Positions 1-5,026 of a stretch of 6,205 nucleotides of DNA are shown here, piece after piece. Below the pieces are notes generated by a model. That model was not told the DNA's origin, searched no databases, and saw nothing but the letters and a program-made list of their open reading frames with translations. This stretch comes from an uncultured Porphyromonadaceae bacterium (GTDB lineage Bacteria; Bacteroidota; Bacteroidia; Bacteroidales; Muribaculaceae): NCBI GenBank assembly GCA_902494595.1, contig CABUTY010000087.1, positions 1 through 6,205 on the forward strand, written 5' to 3'. A program made the translations under genes and the position numbers. Each line of letters begins with the position of its first letter. Within the stretch, counting starts at the first letter, position 1.

Positions 1-1
1 G

Positions 2-184
2 TCTTCAGATGAAGCGGACTGTCGTTGCGAAACCGATGTGACATTTACTATCAACGAATTGCCTGATTCTGATTTTGTGTTGAAGATATATCACGGTGAT
101 ACTAACGGTAATTTCAATATAGAGACGCCCAAATTCAGTGGTCGAGTCAGAGTTATGGATGGCTCATTTTCGACATCGTATTAG
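2..184 (+). CDS. C-terminal 60 residues of an unrecognised protein (5' end outside window)
   Basis: An open frame runs from the window edge to a TAG stop at 182-184. The visible residues include a Cys-Arg-Cys motif near the start (CRCETDVTFTI), a segment reading ELPDSDFVLKIYHGD, and a C-terminus ending in SFSTSY. The alternation of hydrophobic and polar residues suggests a beta-rich domain, as in many secreted or lipoprotein-type Bacteroidales proteins, but the signal region is not in the window and I do not recognise a family. The frame uses ordinary codons and is followed by a strong hairpin at 255-287, as expected of a gene 3' end. The reading frame is well supported; function is unknown. 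Confidence 0.6.
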   Translation, partial: SSDEADCRCETDVTFTINELPDSDFVLKIYHGDTNGNFNIETPKFSGRVRVMDGSFSTSY

Positions 185-254
185 GCGAGTTAAATTGCAA
201 CTGCCTTTACAAAAATCTATTAGCATAAATACTAACTAAGAGACTTAGCGAATA

Positions 255-287
255 CGCCCCGACAAGAAACTTCGTCTTGTCGGGGCG
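255..287. terminator. Strong GC-rich hairpin between convergent genes, probable bidirectional terminator
   Basis: Two perfect 12-bp arms, CGCCCCGACAAG at 255-266 and CTTGTCGGGGCG at 276-287, plus one more A-T pair, enclose a 7-nt loop. The hairpin lies between the stop of the + strand gene (184) and the stop of the minus-strand gene (306), the usual place for a shared terminator. The T tract is weak on both sides (TTCGTT on +, TATTCG on minus), so efficiency is uncertain. Confidence 0.65.
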
Positions 288-305
288 TTCGTTGATGCGA
301 AGTGG

Positions 306-638
306 TTACTTTTCGGTCGGATTGAAGTAGAGGAAGGTCTCGTCGATGTGGCGGAATTCTTCTATATGCCGGATTAAGTTTTTCAGGGAGTCCTGTTGAT
401 GTGTGGTGCCGATGCGGAAGATTTTCTCGCGGCGCAGGAGATTTTCCTGATGTTTTCCCTCCCACCACAATCTTTCGTAGCGGTAGAGCCACTCTGTTTT
501 TCGCAGACTCTCGTTGTCATTGTAGAGATGGTAGCAACCTATGCCGAGTCCGACGGCTGCGAGAAGGATGAAGCCGACTACGGCATATATCCACTTGGGG
601 ATTGCCGCCCAGACAGCACCGTCGATTACGCTGTGCAT
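306..638 (-). CDS. Small single-pass membrane protein, unrecognised family (110 aa)
   Basis: ATG at 636-638, TAA at 306-308. Residues 1-15 form a short N-terminal arm (MHSVIDGAVWAAIPK). Residues about 16-37 form one clear transmembrane helix rich in Val, Leu, Ala and Gly. The remaining 70 or so residues are strongly charged and aromatic (RKTEWLYRYERLWWEGKH, then RHIEEFRHIDETF), probably helical. There is no lipobox and no convincing signal peptidase site, so a membrane-anchored protein is more likely than a secreted one. I cannot fix the topology: basic residues follow the helix, which slightly favours a cytoplasmic C-terminus. The frame is open upstream of this ATG as far as a TGA at 699-701 but contains no other ATG, GTG or TTG. 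The gene stands alone, convergent with the gene to its left. Its upstream region carries the phased repeats at 673-841. I do not recognise it and propose no function. Confidence 0.6.
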   Translation of the reverse strand: MHSVIDGAVWAAIPKWIYAVVGFILLAAVGLGIGCYHLYNDNESLRKTEWLYRYERLWWEGKHQENLLRREKIFRIGTTHQQDSLKNLIRHIEEFRHIDETFLYFNPTEK

Positions 639-672
639 TCGGTTGTTGAGTTGTCTTGCAGTTAATACCCGA

Positions 673-841
673 TTTGAGTGGTATCCCAGTGGTAAAAATC
701 AAGAAAATGCAGATAAAAAAATAAAATTTTTAAGGCGGATTCTAATGCTGTTTTTCAGCGAATTAGCGATAAATATAAACTAAATTCCATGAGTGGTACC
801 CGTTTTTTTGAGTGGTAAATGGGTGGTAGCTCATTACCACT
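673..841. repeat. Helically phased AGTGGTA repeats upstream of the 110-aa gene
   Basis: AGTGGTA occurs at 677-683, 688-694, 792-798 and 811-817. A one-mismatch copy (GGTGGTA) lies at 822-828 and an inverted copy (TACCACT) at 835-841. Two pairs are spaced exactly 11 bp start to start (677/688 and 811/822), about one helical turn, so each pair would sit on one DNA face. The two paired units share TTTGAGTGGTA at 673-683 and 807-817. On the minus strand, from which the 110-aa gene is read, they read TACCACT. Binding sites for a direct-repeat-recognising regulator or for an integrase or replication protein are all possible. Confidence 0.6.
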
Positions 842-860
842 AATAGACTATCACAGCCGA

Positions 861-876
861 TTATGAAGCCTCATAA
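861..876. repeat. Short palindrome TTATGA-AGCC-TCATAA
   Basis: Perfect 6-bp arms (861-866 and 871-876) around AGCC. It sits between the minus-strand terminator at 880-904 and the AGTGGTA repeats, so it belongs to the region upstream of the 110-aa gene. A role as an operator half is possible, but arms this short often occur by chance. Confidence 0.35.
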
Positions 877-879
877 CAG

Positions 880-904
880 AAAAAGCCCCGCCGAAGCAGA
901 GCCT
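880..904 (-). terminator. Rho-independent terminator with UUCG tetraloop, for the RhuM-like gene
   Basis: Read on the minus strand: AGGCTCTGC, loop TTCG, then GCGGGGCTT, running into five Ts. The stem is nine pairs including three G-U wobbles, closed by the very stable C(UUCG)G tetraloop. It lies about 30 nt after the stop of the minus-strand RhuM-like gene. The U tract is on the minus-strand side only, so it acts in that direction. Confidence 0.75.
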
Positions 905-916
905 TATATGATGTCT

Positions 917-939
917 TGAAGTCGCAAATTGCGACTTCA
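917..939. repeat. Perfect palindrome with 11-bp arms at the stop codon of the RhuM-like gene
   Basis: TGAAGTCGCAA and TTGCGACTTCA (917-927 and 929-939) are exact reverse complements around a single A. On the minus strand its first three bases are the TGA stop of the RhuM-like gene. There is no U tract, so it is better seen as an mRNA 3'-end hairpin or a protein-binding palindrome than as a second intrinsic terminator; the true terminator follows at 880-904. Confidence 0.6.
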
Positions 940-1682
940 GATATTAGCGAGAATATAGTCCGGGGAAATTTCCAATTTCGAGAATGCAAAAAGTTTCTTG
1001 CCAAGATCTTTTATGGATGCCCCTATATGATAAAGAGTATCGTCTATAACCAGAAATCGGTCATGGATTCTCTCAGCCGTCCTTACATCTATGGGCGCAT
1101 ACTGACGGTTATGCCTGTTGACGCTTTGACGGAATGTGCGGCTTATCTCGCCGGTATATATCAACGCCGACACATCAGCATTACGATTATCAAGCTGGAC
1201 TAACACTGATTCATCAACATAATTGTCAATAAGAATAATTCTATTATTTGCGCTCTTGATAAGACGACAGATGAATTCATGCGCGTCAAATATCTGTCCG
1301 TTGAAGAAGATACCTTCTTTTGGAGGGGGGATGTGCGGATGAAGAAATCAACCTTGTCAGTCAAATCATCAAGCCTTTTATCATGTTCCAGCAAGCGTCG
1401 GTCAATGCGGCTCTCCATATTTAACAGTCGCTGATTGACGCTGTAACCGCGCAATAGATAATCTTTCAGAATTTTATTGGCCCATATACGGAACTGGGTG
1501 CCACGAATGGATTTTACCCTATAACCGACTGATATTATAACATCAAGCGAATAGAACTTCGTCTTGTATCGTTTGCCGTCGGCGGCAGTTAGTAAGGATT
1601 CCTTACATACTGAAGATTCCTCTAATTCTCCTTCCTTAAATATATTACGGTTCAAGCCGAATATCCGGTGCATCAAGCGCAT
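937..1682 (-). pseudogene. RhuM-family protein with C-terminal PLD-like domain, 5'-truncated and frameshifted
   Basis: Two overlapping minus-strand frames together give one family member. The first (from 1682) carries the RhuM signature: NIFKEGELEESSVCKE, then DGKRYKTKFYSLDVIISVGY, then RVKSIRGTQFRIWANKIL. A charged helical linker follows (MESRIDRRLLEHDKRLDDLT). The second frame continues with PKEGIFFNGQIFDAHEF, NRIILIDNYVDESVL and a PLD-like segment, IHDRFLVIDD then YHIGASIKDLGKK, ending at TGA 937-939. The frames join if one C is added to the coding-strand run of six C at 1325-1330, giving TSPPPKEGIFF. Family members normally begin about 50 residues earlier with a helix-turn-helix-like region (WLTQAQMAELF type); here recognisable sequence starts only near 1646. 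RhuM proteins are common in mobile and accessory DNA and are presumed DNA-binding. In the PLD-like part the usual HxK motif reads H-D-R, so catalysis is doubtful. Family assignment comes from recalled motifs. Confidence 0.75.
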
Positions 1683-1714
1683 AACAGAGTCACTTTATCT
1701 TGGCCTGATCTGAT

Positions 1715-1809
1715 TTTGGGGCATCACAGAACTCAACCGGAACTTCACTGATGTGGCCAGTTCTGTGAACTCTCAGCGCCGTTACGGTTCAGTTCTGTGA
1801 TTCCCCAAA
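1715..1809. repeat. Long imperfect inverted repeat (29-bp arms, 37-bp spacer), REPIN-like
   Basis: The arm at 1715-1743 (begins TTTGGGGCATCACAGAACT) matches the reverse complement of 1781-1809 at 26 of 29 positions. A third partial copy of the core AGTTCTGTGA lies inside the spacer at 1759-1768. A transcript would fold into a long hairpin. This region lies just upstream of the truncated RhuM-like gene and is not coding in any convincing frame. Two short repeats in inverted orientation with a spacer resemble REP doublets found between genes in many bacteria. Confidence 0.7.
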
Positions 1810-1833
1810 CGGAGCCGAAGGCTGGGAGAAGCA
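1781..1833 (-). repeat. Left copy of a 53-bp inverted repeat
   Basis: Its reverse complement matches 2294-2346 at about 45 of 53 positions. The best block is TGCTTCTC-CAGCCTTCGGC-CCG-TTGGGG, 28 of 31 identical. The two copies face each other across about 460 bp that hold the promoter, small ORF and terminator described below. Its outer half is also the right arm of the 1715-1809 hairpin. Confidence 0.65.
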
Positions 1834-1941
1834 AAATTGTAAATGCACCGCCGAAAGAGGTTTGAGACCCTTGATGCGCCGTTAGGCTTGACTCGAAAAG
1901 TTGTGTTATTTTGAAATTTTTTGAGAATTTTTAGGATAAAA

Positions 1942-1972
1942 TTTGTTGGTAAATATTTTTTAATTATATTTG
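1942..1972 (+). promoter_or_regulatory. Bacteroidetes-type promoter (-33 TTTG, -7 TATATTTG)
   Basis: TTTG at 1942-1945 and TATATTTG at 1965-1972 are separated by 19 nt. This is an exact match to the known Bacteroides sigma-ABfr consensus TTTG-N19-21-TAnnTTTG, in strongly AT-rich surroundings. Transcription would start near 1979, about 45 nt before the ATG of the small ORF at 2024, and could end at the hairpin at 2221-2250, giving an RNA of roughly 270 nt. Confidence 0.65.
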
Positions 1973-2023
1973 CCGCAGATTTTAAAATGTAATCAGCATT
2001 TTATTGTTAATTCGTTTGATTTC

Positions 2024-2209
2024 ATGACACTTACCAATTACTTGCTTGTTGTTGCAGTGGTATGGAATTTTATATTGATACCCTGACGGATTGCCATCCG
2101 AGACGTCCGTCAACTGCTTTATGTACTCATCAAGATTGGATTTGTGATAATCTCTGAAATCACAGATTTAATAATGTCATTCAGCAAGAAAGACGTTGAT
2201 TCATCCTAA
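2024..2209 (+). pseudogene. Small hydrophobic (membrane) ORF of 61 codons with one in-frame TGA; intact, nonsense-mutated or recoded
   Basis: ATG at 2024 opens a frame for 20 residues, MTLTNYLLVVAVVWNFILIP, then TGA at 2084-2086. The same frame continues without a stop for 40 codons, beginning RIAIRDVRQLLYVLIK and ending FSKKDVDSS with TAA at 2207-2209. Both halves are hydrophobic: residues about 5-20 and about 30-51 could each form a membrane helix, with a charged tail. An exact promoter lies 52 nt upstream and a terminator hairpin begins 12 nt after the TAA, so the 61-codon frame fits the transcription unit well. Possible readings: (a) a genuine 20-residue membrane peptide; (b) a 60-residue small protein killed by a CGA or TGG to TGA change; (c) readthrough or recoding; (d) a small RNA with a chance frame. 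A 40-codon open frame alone is not improbable. Family not recognised. Confidence 0.4.
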
Positions 2210-2220
2210 TTTTAAAATCG

Positions 2221-2250
2221 AAGGGGACAGTCGCCGAGACTCTCCCCTTT
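2221..2250 (+). terminator. Rho-independent terminator of the small transcription unit
   Basis: Arms AAGGGGACAGTC (2221-2232) and GACTCTCCCCTT (2238-2249) pair at 11 of 12 positions around the loop GCCGA. TTTCTTCTTGTT follows, a moderately T-rich tail. It begins 12 nt after the TAA of the small ORF and is in the same orientation as the promoter at 1942-1972. Confidence 0.7.
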
Positions 2251-2293
2251 CTTCTTGTTCCCGACACGCCGCCCATTTCTTGTATCTCAGAAC

Positions 2294-2346
2294 TGCTTCT
2301 CTCAGCCTTCGGCCCCGCTTGGGGAATCATAGATTTGAACCGGAAT
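2294..2346 (+). repeat. Right copy of the 53-bp inverted repeat
   Basis: It matches the reverse complement of 1781-1833 at about 45 of 53 positions. Its last 29 bases (2318-2346) also match 1715-1743 in direct orientation at 22 of 29 positions. It is more diverged than the two arms at 1715-1809 are from each other. The short open frame that overlaps it on the + strand has no family resemblance and is not called. Confidence 0.6.
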
Positions 2347-2396
2347 TCTCAGTGCTGTTTCGGAATACAAAAAAACAATATGTGATACATACCGGC

Positions 2397-2441
2397 TCTG
2401 GGTAGCAACCTTTGGCTGTTAAGATTTGTTAGAATCTTTAA
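2397..2441 (+). promoter_or_regulatory. Candidate promoter and overlapping palindrome upstream of the efflux operon
   Basis: TCTG at 2397-2400 and AAGATTTG at 2421-2428 are 20 nt apart; each has one mismatch to the Bacteroidetes -33 and -7 elements. Transcription would start near 2435, giving a leader of about 36 nt. An imperfect palindrome, TTAAGATT at 2419-2426 and AATCTTTAA at 2433-2441 (one bulged T), overlaps the -7 element, a position where a repressor could block initiation. No regulator gene is in the window. Both calls are tentative. Confidence 0.35.
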
Positions 2442-2470
2442 AGACAAGGGAATTTCAAGAGTAAGAAAAG

Positions 2471-3892
2471 GTGAGACAATACTATGGGATACACATACTT
2501 CTGGCGCTGTGGCTGGTATGTTTGGGCGGCCATGATTCAGTCATGGCTGCGGAGCCTCGCAGCGGCATACTGCTTGGCGACTCGCTGCCGGCATCGTGGA
2601 GCTACGATAGCGGAATAAGCCAGACATCGCCGGGCGATGACCGATGGTGGGAGGTTTTCGACGACAACACCCTTGTATGGCTTGTGCGTCGTGCCGAGAC
2701 ATCGAGCTACGACCTCGGGAGCGCTTACCGACGCCTGGAGGCGGCACGCATCTCCTGGGAGTCGGCAAAAGCAGCTTTGTATCCCACGCTCGACATGAAC
2801 GCCGGCTGGAACCGCGAACAACAGGCAGGCCGCATCTCGGGTCTTGACCACTCGCCGGTGTCCGGGGCATTCTCCCTGGGTCTCTCCATGCAATGGGAGA
2901 TTGACGTTTTCGGGCGTGTGAAGGCCCGCAGGGAGGCCGGCAAGGCTGGCGCCGATGTGGCGCAGGCCGACCTCACCGCCGCACATATTTCCCTGGCGGC
3001 CAATGTGGCCAAGGCTTATTTCAATCTCCGTTCGGTGCAGGCGCAGCTCGCCGCCACACGCGAGGCCGAACAGTCGCAGTCGAAAATCGCCGACATGACC
3101 CAAGTCCGTTTCGAGGTGGGACTCGTCTCACGTCTCGACGTGGCCCAGGCAAATACGGTGCTCCTCTCCACCCGTGCCGCCATACCCTCGTTGGAAGCTC
3201 TTGAAAGATGCGCAATTAACACACTGGCCATGCTCACGGCCTCCTTTCCCGCAGAGATATCCGATTCTCTGAGCGTGGCGGCGCCGTTGCCCAATCCATT
3301 CCAGACCGTGGGTCTCGGCGTACCCGCCGACCTTCTGCGCCGCCGCCCGGACATAGCCGCCGCGGAAGCCAACCTCTCCCGATATGCCGCCCAAATCGGC
3401 ATAGCCAAGAAAGACTTCCTGCCTACCCTCTCCATCATCGGCTCCATAGCCACCGAGTCGCACCGTCTCGACGGCCTCTTCCACAGCAATTCACTGTCGT
3501 ACGGCATAGCCCCACGCCTCTCATGGACCATCTTCGACGGCATGGCCCGCAAATATGCCGTCAGAGAAGCCGAGCAGAACATGCTCGCCGGCATCGACGA
3601 CTATAATGCCGCCGTGATGCAGGCCTTCACCGAGACACAGTCGGCTATCGACTCCTACGCCGCAGCTCTACGCAGAATTGACATGGTCAAAAAGGTGCTC
3701 GCCCAGAGCGACGAGGCTCTCACTCTCGCCGTCGACCGCTACAAACAGGGCCTTACATCCTTTGCCGACGTGGCTACCGCACAGATCAACAGCATGAATT
3801 ACCGCAACACCCTCATCACGGCTACAGCCGACGCCCTCGACAACCTCGTGCAGATATACGTGGCGCTCGGCGGTAACCCCCAATTTCAATAG
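2471..3892 (+). CDS. Efflux transporter outer-membrane channel (OprM/CusC/NodT family, TolC-like)
   Basis: This 473-residue protein should form the trimeric outer-membrane duct of the RND pump encoded by the following two genes. GTG at 2471 is the first start after an in-frame TAA at 2462 and the only start that includes the signal peptide. That peptide has a hydrophobic core at residues 7-20 and a plausible signal peptidase I site after VMA, near residue 26. Family landmarks: WWEVFDDNTL (59-68), QWEIDVFGRV (141-150), the signature VPADLLRRRPDI (284-295), IGIAKKDFLPTLSIIGS (309-325), LSWTIFDG (350-357), RYKQGLTSFADVATAQ (423-438) and the terminal VALGGNPQ (464-471). Two internally repeated alpha-helical hairpin regions (about 160-250 and 363-460) are as in TolC-type channels. 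Length is usual. Many NodT-family members are lipoproteins, but the only N-terminal Cys (C17, context LWLVC) does not fit a lipobox. It is the first gene of the operon, 3 nt before the adaptor gene. Confidence 0.9.
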   Translation: MRQYYGIHILLALWLVCLGGHDSVMAAEPRSGILLGDSLPASWSYDSGISQTSPGDDRWWEVFDDNTLVWLVRRAETSSYDLGSAYRRLEAARISWESAKAALYPTLDMNAGWNREQQAGRISGLDHSPVSGAFSLGLSMQWEIDVFGRVKARREAGKAGADVAQADLTAAHISLAANVAKAYFNLRSVQAQLAATREAEQSQSKIADMTQVRFEVGLVSRLDVAQANTVLLSTRAAIPSLEALERCAINTLAMLTASFPAEISDSLSVAAPLPNPFQTVGLGVPADLLRRRPDIAAAEANLSRYAAQIGIAKKDFLPTLSIIGSIATESHRLDGLFHSNSLSYGIAPRLSWTIFDGMARKYAVREAEQNMLAGIDDYNAAVMQAFTETQSAIDSYAAALRRIDMVKKVLAQSDEALTLAVDRYKQGLTSFADVATAQINSMNYRNTLITATADALDNLVQIYVALGGNPQFQ

Positions 3893-3895
3893 ATT

Positions 3896-5014
3896 ATGGC
3901 ACTTACCGGAAAACATATAGCGATACTGTTGCTGACGGCGATTCTTCCGCTGGCAGGGTGCAGAAAGAAAAAGGATGCTGAGGCGGCGGTGCCGGAGGTG
4001 GAGGTATCGTTGCCGACGGTAGATTCAGTGACGCTTCACAAGGTGCTTCCCGGAGTGATAGAGGCGCCGCGCCGTGTAGACGTCGTGGCGCGTGTCAACG
4101 GCAGGCTGCTGAGCGTCAACTACAAGCCGGGCGACTATGTGCGCAAGGGCCAGACACTCTTCACCATCGAGAGCACCACCTACCGCGACGCGGTGACGCG
4201 CGCACGCAGCGCCATAGCTGAAGCACAGAGCAACCGCGACTATTATTCCCGGCAATATGAGGCCATGAAGAAAGCCCTTGCCTCCGATGCCGTGTCGCGC
4301 ATGGACGTAAACCAGGCCGAAAATAATCTCCGCAATGCCGAGGCTGCCCTGCAGAGTGCCCGCGCCCAGCTCGAGACTGCCTCCACACAGCTCTCATACT
4401 GCACGGTCACGGCCCCGGTGGCCGGCCATATCTCTCATGCCGAAATCGACCCCGGCAACGTCCTCACCGGCGAGGGCAACCCCGTAAAACTCGCCACAAT
4501 TTACAACGACGACTCCATGGAGGCCGTATTCGACATCTCCGACGTGCAGTACGAGACACTTCTCTCCTCGGCCTCCACTACCTCCGGGCCTCTATTCTCG
4601 GCCATGCCCCTATCGTTCGACACTCCCAAAAAGCACAGCTATACCGCCGACCTCTACTATACCTCTCCGTCGGTCGACGAGAATACGGGTACATTCACCC
4701 TGCGCGGAAGGATAAAGAACGCAGCCGGCGAGCTAAAGGAGGGTATGTTCGTATCGGTGGCGCTGCCATATGCCGTGGAGCCGCACGCCGTGCTGGTGCG
4801 CGACGCATCCATAGGCACCGACCAGCTCGGCAAATATCTCTACGTGGTCAACGACTCCGACAAAGTGGTGTATACTCCCGTGACCGTCGGCGAACTCTAT
4901 CACGATACCCTGCGAATCATCTCCAAAGGAATCACGCCTCGTTCACGGTATGTGACCAAGGCTCTTCTCAACGTGCGTAACGGCGAGAAAATCAAGCCCG
5001 TCACCGCCCGATAA
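3896..5014 (+). CDS. Efflux RND transporter periplasmic adaptor subunit (AcrA/MexA-like membrane fusion lipoprotein)
   Basis: A 372-residue adaptor that would link the inner-membrane permease to the outer-membrane channel. ATG at 3896 follows the channel gene stop by 3 nt. The signal sequence ends in a clear lipobox, LAGC at residues 19-22, followed by RKKK, so the mature protein should be lipid-anchored at Cys22. Domain order is the standard one. The first half of the lipoyl motif is at about 64-92 (NGRLLSVNYKPGDYVRKGQ). A coiled-coil hairpin lies at about 96-165, rich in Ala, Gln and Arg (RNAEAALQSARAQLE). The second lipoyl half is at about 172-191 (TAPVAGHISHAEIDPGNVLT). A beta-barrel spans about 200-290 (EGMFVSVALP at 282-291) and a membrane-proximal domain about 292-372. 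Length and all motifs are normal. No Shine-Dalgarno sequence is visible, so translational coupling to the channel gene is likely. The gene is followed after 12 nt by the permease gene. Confidence 0.92.
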   Translation: MALTGKHIAILLLTAILPLAGCRKKKDAEAAVPEVEVSLPTVDSVTLHKVLPGVIEAPRRVDVVARVNGRLLSVNYKPGDYVRKGQTLFTIESTTYRDAVTRARSAIAEAQSNRDYYSRQYEAMKKALASDAVSRMDVNQAENNLRNAEAALQSARAQLETASTQLSYCTVTAPVAGHISHAEIDPGNVLTGEGNPVKLATIYNDDSMEAVFDISDVQYETLLSSASTTSGPLFSAMPLSFDTPKKHSYTADLYYTSPSVDENTGTFTLRGRIKNAAGELKEGMFVSVALPYAVEPHAVLVRDASIGTDQLGKYLYVVNDSDKVVYTPVTVGELYHDTLRIISKGITPRSRYVTKALLNVRNGEKIKPVTAR

Positions 5015-5026
5015 CACTCCGCCGCC

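Larger units (their letters stand above)
1683..1941. other. Intergenic stretch without a recognisable gene
   Basis: Apart from the repeats at 1715-1833 nothing coding is convincing here. A minus-strand frame reads EVPVEFCDAPKSDQAKIK before a TGA, but it lies inside the repeat and is interrupted upstream by another TGA. From 1890 the sequence becomes very AT-rich on the approach to the promoter at 1942-1972. Confidence 0.5.

Noticed and set aside
673..841. CRISPR array
   Set aside because: The repeat unit is only 7-11 bp, spacing is irregular (11, 104, 19, 11), one copy is inverted, and there are no spacers of uniform length.
916..1203. 95-codon + strand frame opposite the RhuM-like gene
   Set aside because: The antisense strand carries recognisable RhuM/PLD-like motifs, so this frame is a shadow.
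2084..2086. Confident selenocysteine codon
   Set aside because: Only a 7-bp stem supports it, no selenoprotein family is recognised, and a simple nonsense mutation explains the data equally well.
2318..2346. tRNA T-arm resemblance (GGTTCAAATC on the minus strand)
   Set aside because: The flanking bases do not form the T stem, no acceptor or anticodon arm can be built, and the sequence is explained as a repeat copy.
2196..2405. 69-codon + strand open frame
   Set aside because: Runs through the terminator hairpin and the right repeat copy; the translation has no recognisable character.
3016..3594. 192-codon minus-strand open frame inside the channel gene
   Set aside because: Opposite strand of a well-identified family gene, with Arg/Ser/Ala-biased composition typical of a shadow frame.
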